A stretch of DNA of 64,000 nucleotides, from assembly GCA_935421135.1 (NCBI GenBank), contig OW285188.1:12315233-12379232 (forward strand). The letters are read 5' to 3'. Positions 24,501 to 32,690 of the stretch are shown here, one piece after another (positions within the stretch are counted from its first letter, which is position 1; each line of letters begins with the position of its first letter). The position numbers and the translations under genes are program-made. Source of the DNA: Bugulina stolonifera (taxonomy: Eukaryota; Bryozoa; Gymnolaemata; Cheilostomatida; Bugulidae). Under the pieces are notes generated by a model, which had not been told where the DNA came from, made no database searches, and saw only the letters and a list, made by a program, of their open reading frames with translations.

Positions 24501-25455
24501 AATCAGTAGACATGGTCCCAAAGTCTAGTTGTCCATTCTTAGTAATCACCTTTCCAGTTTCCACCAACTCTATAAATACATCGAACATTACACTAAATGT
24601 GCCAAAATTCTTAGTCAAAAATGTTTTTGAAATCTTTTTGACCACTTTTGCTAGCGGACTAGCAATATACAACTACATGTATCTGGATCAAATAATATTA
24701 TCATCCTGTGCTATGCTGTACCTTCATTTCAAAATGACAGTTTGCCTTAATTATGTTGGCATTGAGGAGCGGTTACGTGAGGGCTGGTGTGCTCCAGTGC
24801 TCTGCTACATTTACGCTGCATGCCTATGGTATTCCTACAATCTTGGTATGCAAGTACATAGTAGATAGACGATTACCACACTTACCTCTATTGTTAATTA
24901 GGAATTATCCGCTCTTTGCACCAACCAAATAATTACTGATACTAAAATATGTATATAGACTACATAAGCTGGTCCTGGAAGACAAGGATGTTTCTATATA
25001 TACAACTAAATGTACATGCACATGTACAAGCTCCTATTAATAGTGAAACACTAGGGGGACCTATCATATACCAATGTCTATCTGTTCAATTGAGAGTGTT
25101 ATAGCTCATTGTGTCAGTGGGTTGAACCAGAGCCGTCCATTGGGAGAGTAGGTCACTGGGGGGAACATTATATGCCAATCAAAATGACTGAAAGAAAAGT
25201 TTGACCAATGCAGTCCTTTGTTACTGGGCCCAATCTGGCTTCTTGTTTACTTCCAGTGACATAATTCTCCCAATAAACGGCTCTGGGTTGAACCAGTAGA
25301 CTATCAATGAGATCGATAGATGAGCTCAGTGGGTCTCTCTTCTGATTCTATTCCTTTCTCTGTAGATATCTATGAATCCAAACGCAAAGGGACATGGCTG
25401 GCTGCTGTGTGGAGGAACTCAAGGCTTCATCCATCTCATCAAACTGGGTACTTAG
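584..25455 (+). CDS. GTF3C2: TFIIIC110/GTF3C2-like subunit (WD40-like), 26 exons
   Basis: Probable subunit of the RNA polymerase III factor TFIIIC, which binds tRNA-type internal promoters in the nucleus. Exons: 584-1075, 1877-1957, 2339-2443, 2804-2893, 3219-3296, 4329-4409, 5086-5169, 5865-6020, 6453-6633, 6918-7072, 7486-7644, 8364-8487, 8965-9142, 9478-9578, 10098-10287, 16006-16114, 16645-16712, 17003-17088, 18929-19003, 19917-20064, 20385-20522, 20872-20959, 21346-21468, 21885-21959, 23554-23637, 25366-25455. All have GT-AG borders and the phases sum to 3339 nt (1112 residues plus stop). Residues 1-309 are Lys/Ser-rich and low complexity. Zinc fingers lie at about 312-334 (C2H2), 355-376 (C2HC), 396-416 (C2HC) and 528-551 (C2H2). 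From about 690 to the end there are WD-like blades with short matches to the family, such as LLALACSDG, SVKWCPFHPDLF and VVSDFSGTVGW. The first exon start (ATG 584) and the exon 9/10 border are the least certain points. Family assignment is by recalled resemblance. Confidence 0.8.
4069..4244 (-). repeat. tRNA-derived SINE in an intron
   Basis: On the minus strand this has a pol III type 2 promoter. The A box TGGCCTAGTGG lies at 4221-4231 and the B box GGTTCAATTCC at 4178-4188, spaced as in a tRNA. A non-tRNA body follows and ends in an A-rich tail (T-run on plus at about 4069-4076). It lies in the intron between exons 5 and 6 of the GTF3C2-like gene, antisense to it. No clear target duplication was found. 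Confidence 0.65.
5423..5530. repeat. Short tandem repeat (ACGTGTAGGCCTA-type units)
   Basis: Degenerate tandem units built on CCTATATAATATACGTGTA and GTAGGCCTACAGGTGCGT are repeated several times. The region is intronic in the GTF3C2-like gene, between exons 7 and 8. There is no coding signal. Confidence 0.6.
6266..6420. repeat. (TACC)n microsatellite
   Basis: A nearly pure TACC tetranucleotide run of roughly 35 units ends about 30 bp before the acceptor of exon 9 (6453) of the GTF3C2-like gene. It yields long spurious YLPT-repeat open frames. Confidence 0.9.
7052..7153 (+). repeat. 34-bp tandem triplication of an exon/intron junction
   Basis: Three consecutive 34-bp copies (7052-7085, 7086-7119, 7120-7153). 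Each contains the last 21 bp of exon 10 followed by the splice donor and 11 bp of intron. Donors read GTAAGA, GTAAGA and GTTAGA. The unit is not a multiple of three, and reading through the first donor reaches TAA after three codons, so the first donor is taken as the functional one. Confidence 0.8.
7700..7915 (-). repeat. tRNA-derived SINE in an intron
   Basis: On the minus strand the A box TGGCTCAGTGGG lies at 7897-7908 and the B box GGTTTGAATCC at 7844-7854, followed by an unrelated body with a CGC-rich segment. This is typical of tRNA-derived SINEs. It sits in the intron after exon 11 of the GTF3C2-like gene. The outer borders are approximate. A GTGTACATGTAGC-type tandem stretch follows at about 7920-8075. 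Confidence 0.65.
10634..11032. mobile_element. hAT-type MITE with exact 8-bp TSD
   Basis: A 399-bp non-coding element. Its ends are inverted repeats, CAGGGGTTCCCAACC on the left and its complement on the right. It is flanked by a perfect 8-bp direct repeat CTGTAGAT (10626-10633 and 11033-11040). Eight-bp duplications and CAGGGG termini are characteristic of hAT transposons. It lies in the large intron after exon 15 of the GTF3C2-like gene. It encodes no transposase, so mobilisation would have been in trans. Confidence 0.85.
12561..12798. repeat. Large imperfect palindrome of TACATGTA/GTATAT units
   Basis: The segment opens with AAAAATTCACAATGTGCATC and closes with its approximate reverse complement. 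In between the arms mirror each other around about 12675, where CATGTACTGTACATG-like dyads are nested. It could form a hairpin with arms near 115 bp. Opposite-strand open frames here are by-products of the symmetry. It is intronic. Confidence 0.75.
13532..14512 (-). CDS. Class-A-like GPCR, intronless, nested in an intron
   Basis: A 326-residue seven-transmembrane receptor in one uninterrupted frame from ATG at 14512. Predicted helices lie at about 35-57, 67-90, 105-128, 150-166, 188-214, 236-259 and 269-290. Family hallmarks seen: a disulfide pair candidate Cys104/Cys176, ERY at 129-131 in place of DRY after helix 3, CFLP at 248-251 in helix 6 (the CWxP position), and NTLIY at 284-288 in place of NPxxY. 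Two N-glycosylation sequons occur at residues 3 and 6, and the basic third loop (RELRKMRARKQSK) fits G-protein coupling. No ligand can be inferred. The gene lies wholly within the 5.7-kb intron between exons 15 and 16 of the GTF3C2-like gene, on the opposite strand. Long plus-strand frames here are shadows. Confidence 0.85.
   Translation of the reverse strand: MENITNTSTDFDITEGFIIPNCKGFDRQCTYPEYEYAIIVINLLSFIINILHLVVLSRQKSLKGTPYLYVLQYIGVLDILSSVAYIVKVQCFFHVALAQAPRWCSLLKQILTDTVTLYRYTILAVGCVERYIAVCLPFKHKTSFFTRYLKTWSCLLFLVVLGLFTTREVMSRNRMCVHPVIGVMTGSLLNNIVFLSVILAPSIVSTTLLILVFRELRKMRARKQSKTFDEVESASRYICIIFAAFMVCFLPVVASFLTKLFKKSPTEWTTMGVTFFNSLYGIANTLIYGWMHERYRAELITILRCGIKQIKTLNTDVQCKVNKQEP
17348..17750. 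repeat. GC-rich 190-bp tandem duplication
   Basis: Two diverged copies (17348-17534 and 17563-17750) share GATT(C/T)ATATATGTT, the block CTGCCGG..GGATCT, and a hairpin GGTGGGTGC / CGACCCACC. GC content is far above the surrounding intron. Short GGTCTACGG tandem units precede it at 17271-17310. Long opposing open frames exist, but both copies carry stops in different places, so no gene is called. Origin is unknown. Confidence 0.6.
17866..17945. repeat. Cluster of small GC hairpins
   Basis: Consecutive short inverted repeats (CGCGAGCGAAGCGAG and AAGCACGAAGTGCTT) follow the GC-rich duplication. They probably belong to the same unidentified repeat family. No coding potential. Confidence 0.4.
23640..24095. 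repeat. 15-bp minisatellite GTGATATACAGTAGG
   Basis: About thirty units of GTGATATACAGTAGG and variants occur, most regular at 23850-24080. The array begins within a few bases of the donor of exon 25 (23637) of the GTF3C2-like gene. The first units contain GTGAGTGAAGTGTAGTAG, so the repeat appears to grow out of the intron's first bases. A minus-strand open frame across it is low complexity and not called. Confidence 0.85.
25128..25285. mobile_element. hAT-type MITE (CAGAGCCG family) with exact 8-bp TSD
   Basis: A 158-bp hairpin-like element with ends CAGAGCCGT and ACGGCTCTG. Long imperfect arms include CCATTGGGAGA / TCTCCCAATA and GGTCACTGG / CCAGTGAC. It is flanked by a perfect GGTTGAAC duplication (25120-25127, 25286-25293). 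It lies in the last intron of the GTF3C2-like gene. A related copy is at 54853-54973. Confidence 0.85.
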
Positions 25456-25959
25456 TATGTAGTGTAGTCACTACACTGTAGTGATGTAATGTAGTGTAGT
25501 CACTAGGCTGAAGTGATATAATATGTAAACTGTATATATTGAAGAAAGATTGGAGCTTTCAGCTAAAACTGTTATTAGAATAATAATAATGTGCCACCTT
25601 TGGCTTTATTGGAACTTTTCATATTTCTTGGTTACTTGAGATATTTGATTGTTATTTTTATACTTTGTTATGTGGTTATGTTTTTCAATCTTACAACAAT
25701 AATAGCTATGTATTATACTAGTCTACTTTCATATTATTCAATAATAAGCCTATAATTATTTTGTGATTGTTGCTTTCTTCATATTGCCACCAGTTTTGAT
25801 TCTCTCTCTCTGGTCTCTGAACTGGTAGATTGGCCTAAAATGAGTGCATGGAATAGATCTACCACATTATTTATATGTTCTAAATAATCTTAAACTTCAA
25901 CATAATTATGTAATAATAATGATAATATATCTGTGGGCCAAACAAACAAAATTCTTTAG

Positions 25960-26126
25960 CGTGACTGCCCAATAGCAGCTGGATGTGATTATAGCTGGAT
26001 ATGGCACAGAGGGAAACCTTCAGGTCGTTGGAGGGACCCAAACCCACACCCTTGCAGATAACTTGAGTTATTGCTGCAAGACCAGAGTGACTAGCCTAGA
26101 CTCAGTGACTAGCCCTACCACTCAGT
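25960..26126 (-). repeat. Possible tRNA-derived SINE
   Basis: On the minus strand, a B-box-like GGTTTGGGTCC occurs at 26034-26044 and an A-box-like TGAGTGGTAGGGCTAG near 26110-26125. The spacing is wider than in a normal tRNA because of an internal duplication (AGTCACTGAGTCTAGGCT). Less certain than the two SINEs in the GTF3C2-like introns. Confidence 0.4.
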
Positions 26127-26612
26127 TATAATTGTATTACAGCAGCAACAGCTACAGGCAATAAATTGGTTCATATAGGTCATTAATGGAGGGATATTAT
26201 TAGGTCTACTGAGTCAAGCCTGTCTCATTTTCAAATGGATTTTGCTGAAGAAGCAATGATTGTGTAAAATATACAATGGATAGCTCATTTCCTTGCACTA
26301 AGACCCCCTTAGTCTGCCAGGGTCCACATATACATCAACAGATACAGAAAGGCAAACGTCACTCTATGGATCTCCTGTCTTCAGACAAGAGCTCAATCAT
26401 GTGGTAAATGGTTAAGTAGGTAAAAATAATTTCTCTAGTATAACAAAACTCCTTGATGGAGGAGGGCATGTCACATGACACTTTGGTTTTTTTTTCTGGG
26501 CATTGATATAAATATAATATGCGTCTGTGGAAGTGGAATAGAAAATAATCCATCAACTAATGTAATACTGTTAGTAGTAAAAGTAGTAGTGGTTGGTATT
26601 CCTCTCATTCCA

Positions 26613-26705
26613 CTGCAGCAATTACTTATAAAAACTATTGTTATAGAAATATAAGCTTCCCCCCCCCCCCCCCCATCCAATAGTTTTTATAAGTTATTTC
26701 TGCAG
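26613..26705. repeat. Hairpin with 28-bp arms and poly-C loop
   Basis: The left arm (26613-26640) starts CTGCAGCAATTACTTATAAA. The right arm (26678-26705) is its near-perfect reverse complement. The loop holds a run of about 16 C. It is probably a MITE remnant; no target duplication was established. Confidence 0.6.
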
Positions 26706-26725
26706 TAGAATAACTCTACGGTCTA

Positions 26726-26882
26726 GGTGAAGATGGACATTGGATACCAGGTCTTACGATGATAGTGACAATCTAGAGGTTAGTTATTAAGATAATTTTT
26801 TATCTTGAATGGTGAAAATTGTCTTAGTAACTAACCCCGAGATTGTAACCATCATCGTAAGACCTGGTATCCATCTTCACCC
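26726..26882. repeat. Inverted repeat, arms of about 70 bp
   Basis: The left arm begins GGTGAAGATGGACATTGGAT and the right arm ends ACCTGGTATCCATCTTCACC. Both contain the CTTACGATGAT / ATCATCGTAAG and GGTTAGTTA / TAACTAACC blocks. About 85-90 percent mirror symmetry is seen by eye, with an AT-rich loop. This is a MITE-like fold-back. Confidence 0.65.
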
Positions 26883-27789
26883 AGGTTGTGGAGTCATACA
26901 TTCGGTTTAGTATTACTATTACGCCGCATGTACAAATAATTAGACCGTAGATATAGATATCCATGAACTAACTCATGCAAACAGACCTAGCATTCAAAGC
27001 CCAAAAAATTTGCTGAAATGAATACAAAGTAATTTGTAATATGAGGTCTTAGCGAACACTGATGTTCATATAAATTTGTGAGGATAAGTAGCATGATATC
27101 AGCTAAAGAGGGCTGCTGTGTACACTGCCTCACTCGTCATGACTATTGCTTGTATAGGTCTATTTGTATGCTACTTGCCTTTCAACTAGCCTACAAACTA
27201 CCTCCAATGCAAAATCCATGAGCCACCCATACAAAGAACCAAAGCCCACAGACACGCATCACTCAAGTTTTTCCTCTTGGAAGAAGATGGTAAAATAACT
27301 ACGTCAATACAGTGTCAACGTGTGATGATTATGACATGTTGTACTCTCTATAATTCTGGTATGATTTACGTATTTAATGATACAAATATAGCACTCGGCT
27401 TTGGTTAGTTTACTAATACCAACATAATCTTAAATAAGATATTGTAGCTTACAGATGTGTTGGAGATTGTAAATTTTTTTCGAAGTTTCTGTAAAAATAA
27501 ATTGTTTTTAGTTATGCCTATTGTATATTAATAGAATTTTGTCGGTTAAGCTGGCAACTAGCATGCATAATTTTGTTTACAGTTTCCTACTGTTGCAACT
27601 GTAAACTAGGAAGATCATGTGACATTGAAACCTTCTGAAATTCAGTGGTGTGTTGGTATCAGTATCAGGTACCCGCACAGCTCAACAGAATATAACAAAT
27701 ATTTCCAGTTCTCTCTGGCCTTCTCCACAAGAAGTCAGAATGAGTATAGGATATTATTTTTTGAGTCTGTATGTTATAAATATATATAT

Positions 27790-27924
27790 ATATTTCACAA
27801 TATTGTGAAATATCTTGCTTAGACTGGTACAAGGGAAGACTCCCAGATGAGAGCGTTTACTACCAATATTGGTAGTAAACGCTCTCATCTGGGAGTCTTC
27901 CCTTGTACCAGTCTAAGCAAGATA
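27790..27924. repeat. Perfect 114-bp palindrome preceded by a 24-bp palindrome
   Basis: Positions 27811-27924 are an exact palindrome with no spacer, centred between 27867 and 27868 in CCAATATTGG. Immediately before it, 27790-27813 is a second exact palindrome centred in ACAATATTGT. Such spacerless symmetry is unstable in most hosts. It is either a recent fold-back insertion or an assembly/library artefact. Confidence 0.8.
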
Positions 27925-30900
27925 ATCCAGTTAGCATTGATACACCACTGCTCACGGCTTCCTTGTTCTACAAGGCACAGGTTTAACAGATGGTTCCAAA
28001 ATCTGTGAACTGGAAATAAATAGCTTGCTCACCAGTGATAGGTTTGGTATAATTATGGCTCTCTGACGGAGCTGACATCAAAACACTAAGGAAGTCTGCC
28101 AACAACCACCAGGTTCAATTCAAATACTGCTTCCTTACTTCTTTTTATTAGTCCTAGCTAAAACTTAAATCCATAGACCAGTTTTTTTTAAAGTTGGCTC
28201 TTCTAATCACGTCATGTATTATACGTTGTACATAAATATAGTTGACTGACAACTTACAATACACCATATATTCACATATTTTTATTATTTATGTATTCAC
28301 TGCCAGTATGTACTTGTTCCACACTGTAGGTCTATTAAATTATACAATAATAAATCATACTTGAAGCAATATTTGGAGCAAAAATATCTATTTCAAGTTT
28401 GAGAAAATACCAAGATTGAGTTCACCTACTGTAGTAGGTGAGCAACCTTTACTAGTATTTGATATGCATGAAGTGCTGCTAAATAGCATGGCACTTGGAG
28501 TGACTCAAGTTGACACCTGACAGTAAACATGCTAAGGAGATACCAAACCAGCCACATGCATCACTTGTACCAACCAGCATACAAAACAGCTCAGTCATGT
28601 AGAATTAAACATGTGGTGGTATCCTTCCTCTACTATGATATAGCTAAAAATGGACTATTTAGACTACCGGGACTAGAATAATGCCAAAGAGATGCTAAAC
28701 TAGCACATTCAAAAAAATCTAGGCCCCTTCTCTTCTGGACTAGGTTTTTATCCAAATGCTTCCAGTTCCAACAGCATTGAGGATGTACTTCAACTCAATG
28801 CCAGATTTCAGCTTTGGATTGGGTAAGAATGGTTGATGATTTCATTCTATTACCTCTCTAGTCTAATATTCTAAGAGAGTTCATGGGAAAGCTGAGTACT
28901 TAGATTCCTGTAAACTGTCATAACTTGTTGTAAATATAGAATTTACACTTTGATGCCCTTCATAACACCATATTTTTATTTATCACATACATAATTTGAC
29001 CTGATGCATCATCTTCTTGGGTGAAACCCAAAAAATCTTGTTTGTCTCATTAGTACATTTTTCCATAAAAAACAGTGTTTTTGAACTGTAATTGCTACCC
29101 TTAGTGAACCCAGGATAGACCTTGACAGCTCACTGCTTTGTACTGTTACAGGTTGAAAAGTTGGAGTTGGCAGCTAAAAAATATCATTAGTCCAAGAGAT
29201 GTAAAGAAGGGGCCTGTCACCTACCATTGGAACAGCCCTCAAACCACTCATTCTAAAAGATGGGTACGATGGCTAAGGACTAAGCTTGCCTTGAGTAAGG
29301 GCATTCACCTATCCACATGTATATACTGTACATGATGGTATAAGTGTTACAGGTAGATTACACATATTACCATAATCTGGAGGGTTGAATTAATCCAAAG
29401 TGATAGGTACATTGTACGATACCAGTAGGTTGTGGGATGTAGCCTAAGCGTAGCTGAGATAGTCACCAGCAGCTACTACTGTTACATGCTATGCTTCTTG
29501 TCATCTCTATATATCAAATTTGAAATGAGAGAAATGACTGAGTAGGGAAATGATGTGGTCACAACGGTCCAACAAAAATGCTGTCAACAAGAATTACTAA
29601 ATTGTGTGTAATACATCTGGCTAAGTAAATCTAAATAGGAAATACATCCTATATTTTTAATCTAAACAATTTGCTGCACTAAATAGTATTGTGCAATCTT
29701 TTTCCATCAGTAATATGATTATCATTACCTAAAATATACACTAATTATTATACTCTGTCCAACCTTGCACACACCTAATATGACATCATTACTACAAGGA
29801 CTGATTGGTACTATAATCATAGCTTATGTTCCCACAGTGAATCACATGAAGACTGTAGTCAGTATGTCAAAATATCTGTAATTTTCTGAGCATCAACAAT
29901 AACAACCTTAGACAGTGCATTATATTCATGCAATATCCCCCCAGTGGTGTGTAGCAATACTATTGCAATAGCAAGTGTACCTCAAGTTTTTTGCTGTATC
30001 ACTTAATTATTTGTTTGGAAATTTGCTCCTTAGTCAAACAATATGCAGATAATAGTATACCAAACACAGCAGACATGCTAAGCTAACAAGGAGGTCCATG
30101 AACTGACAACAGTGTTTTGGACTGTATTGTTTCTTCAGATATAAAAATTCTTTCTTTTTTGCACAAGCTTTTATGTGAGCTGAAAACAATAAAGTAATAT
30201 ACAACATAATTATATTATCATAGTGTTAGTATGGTAAATATATTACCCTAGATACCAGCTGTAACATGTAGCTATTGTTGGTGGAATGTCACTATTACTT
30301 TTATTATGTCATAATGAATTCCATGACAAAGGACTGGGTCAGAGCTTTGAAATTTTTGTTCCAGAGTTCAGCCTATTGACAGTTGGCATACATTACATAC
30401 CATACACACAGCAGCCAATGGTGAGACAAATGACAAACAATTCAAACTAAACCATAAGCCCAACTTCAAGTCTGGTTCAGGTATATTAGCCCTTCCACTT
30501 GTCCCTCTGCACATTTACATACATAGACCAGAGCTACATGGTATAGTATAAACTACCATGACGTAATACTGTAATATTACACAATAGGCCAGCGCTGATG
30601 TAAGAAAACACTGGTCTGTCCTGCTCTGCTGTTTATCTCTGTGGGATGTAAAGGCACTGGCAGCATGGTAAACAATCATACAGCTGCTGACCAGGATCTG
30701 GCTTCTCGCCAGCAGTTGCTTGGTTTACCAGCTCTTTGTTCTAACTATTTATTGTTGTGTTGCTATAAAAATACATGTTACATGAACATTGATTGCAAAA
30801 ATAAAACCTAAACTAATAATATACTAGTTATTCATCAGTAGGCCAACCAGTTTTTGGCACATACCCAGCATTCTCTAGCAGGAGTGGCAGGGACAGTGAT

Positions 30901-31232
30901 TTATTCTGTGGCAATGGGTATCTACCTGCCTGTGGTTTATACTGCATGTATGCATGTACAAGTGGAACCCCAAAAGCTAATTTATACCCTTTGAGGCGCA
31001 ATGCAACGAGAGAAGATGATTCCTAACTAAAACTGCTGCGATCACACACAGAGATCAAACAGAATTCTATTACCAGCTGGAGGATATATTTTCAGCACTG
31101 AGCGTATTTCTCATGTGACATTGAGAGGCAGGTGCCAAGTGCTCTAGTCACGTATCACACTAAAACAGGAAACTCTAAAATAGAGGAGCTCTTCAAATTA
31201 TTTTAATTCCATTTCCTTAAAATACATGTAAG

Positions 31233-31238
31233 TATAAG
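31233..31238. repeat. Left target-site duplication TATAAG
   Basis: A six-base TATAAG directly abuts the left terminal repeat and is repeated exactly at 40923-40928 after the right terminal repeat. A 6-bp duplication is the Polinton/Maverick signature. Confidence 0.85.
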
Positions 31239-31790
31239 AGTAGTATAGTCAGTGCAGATCTACACAGACACCCGGCCCTTTCCGCGTCGTATTAGCCCTA
31301 GATCCAAAAACTCCCCGGGCGGACGACCACCCCACCCGTCCTCTCGCCCCTCCTCTCCCCTAAACCTCACTCTATGTGCAAAGCCCTAGAACCTACTCCC
31401 CCCCATCGCGGGTGGGGTTTCAAAAACCTCATCGGCTGTTCCGCGGAACCCAGTCTAAAGAGCAAACCCCTCGCCCCATCCCACGGCTCGGGCGAGGGGG
31501 CGCGCGTACGCGCGCGCCCCCCGCCCCGCGAACCCCACCCGTCCTCCCTCCACCCGTCCCCGCCCCTCCCCACCCCTCCCCACCCCAAACCCCTCCGCCT
31601 CGCCCTCCGCCTCGCGGCGGTTCTCGTTCGCGAGTCCAGCCGTGGCCCCACGCCGCCCTCCCCCCGCCCATCCCCCGCCCCTCCCCCGCCCCTCCCCCAC
31701 CCTCCCGCCCCAACGACCCGTCGCGACCCTCGCGGGCGGACCGTCGGCTGGAGTAGGGTGAAGCGAAGGAAAATACAGGTTAGAGTAATG
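31239..31790. repeat. Left terminal inverted repeat (552 bp, GC-rich)
   Basis: It matches the reverse complement of 40395-40922 from the outermost base through GTTAGAGTAATG. The first roughly 90 bp look identical, and the main differences are small insertions totalling about 24 bp, one of them at GCGCGCGTACGCGCGC. Very C/G-rich strands produce several long open frames with Arg/Pro/Gly-rich translations that are compositional artefacts. Confidence 0.9.
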
Positions 31791-31856
31791 ATAGGCTACA
31801 CCCATGCGGAGTGCCCGTGCAGAGTTTACGACGCTGACTATACTACTATAAAAAAC

Positions 31857-32196
31857 TTACCGAGTGGTGGTGGTGGTGCTTCCGGATGATTTCTTCGCCG
31901 GGGACTGTTGAGACTGAACTGGTCGGGGTGACACCGCACTCGCGCGCTCCTCCGTTCGAGCGCCCCCGGACCTTCGATGAAAGACTCGCGTCTTAACCCT
32001 CATTTTCCCCGGACCCTCCCCTAGGGAAATCGCCCGTCCCCGTGACGAGCGGCGAGAGAAAGTGAAGGCGGTGGCTCTTCCGCGCTTCAAACCGTAGACT
32101 TCGCGAGGAGGTTAGCCAACGACATCATCGCTCGGAGGGGTAGAAATAGAAATAGATAAACGGGATAGATGGATGCTTGTCTTCTCATCGCCATCG

Positions 32197-32255
<59 letters not shown>

Positions 32256-32380
32256 CAAATAGACCCGCCTCTACGATGATGTCGTTGACTCGCCACCAAT
32301 TTCTTTGACCACCGCGTCCACTTTCCCCCGGGTAGCAAACTCCGATAGGGAGAGAGCGCATCGTGCGCGTGCGATGTCAC
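31857..32380 (-). other. Region between terminal repeat and polymerase, no clear gene
   Basis: On the minus strand there is a short basic, Ser/Thr-rich open stretch (32090 to about 31861) whose end coincides with a good donor sequence TCG/GTAAGT. A (CAT)n tract lies upstream of it. This could be a remnant exon of a lost third gene or chance; no domain is recognised. The minus-strand frame further upstream is only a Met-repeat from the microsatellite. Confidence 0.25.
32192..32251. repeat. (CAT)n microsatellite
   Basis: About 20 nearly perfect CAT units lie inside the Polinton-like element between the left terminal repeat and the polymerase gene. Confidence 0.9.
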
Positions 32381-32511
32381 CCCCCACCTACGAATGAAGA
32401 CAATAGAAGAAATGTGAACTGATAAGGGGTGAGTATGAGCGGAAGCTGCGCTAGTACCGTCTACCCCTTTGGTTTGGAGAGGTAAATGGTTTTTAATGTA
32501 TTAGCTAGTGT

Positions 32512-32517
32512 TTTATT
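32512..32517 (-). terminator. Polyadenylation signal for the polymerase gene
   Basis: AATAAA on the minus strand lies about 175 bp beyond the polymerase stop codon (32691). A small stem-loop (CTCCGT/ACGGAG, about 32548-32566) lies between. This is a reasonable but unproven 3' end. Confidence 0.45.
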
Positions 32518-32690
32518 GCTCGGTTTTAAGGCTACAACCGGTAAACCCTCCGTTTTGAGGACGGAGACCCCTTACAATAGAGAGTGAATGTGAAAAAAAT
32601 TATACGGGTATATGTAAAAGGGTTATGATGCACTGTTCGTTTACTCTCCAATTTATCGAATGAAGTAGTCTCATCTCCGAGAAATCAGTA

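Larger units (their letters stand above)
25456..31232. other. Intergenic spacer, no gene seen
   Basis: No frame in this 5.8 kb has the length, splice borders or composition of a gene. It contains a possible SINE (25960-26126), two adjacent hairpins (26613-26882), a perfect palindrome pair (27790-27924) and otherwise unique AT-rich sequence. Its right edge is the target-site duplication of the Polinton-like element. Confidence 0.55.

Noticed and set aside
24397..24868. 155- and 91-residue frames on opposite strands in the last GTF3C2-like intron
   Set aside because: No domain, no splice borders and no sequence resemblance that I can name. Possibly a degraded fragment, but not supportable as a gene.
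31367..31889. Several long Pro/Arg/Gly-rich open frames on both strands
   Set aside because: They lie in the GC-rich left terminal repeat, recur mirrored in the right one, overlap in many frames and have purely compositional translations.
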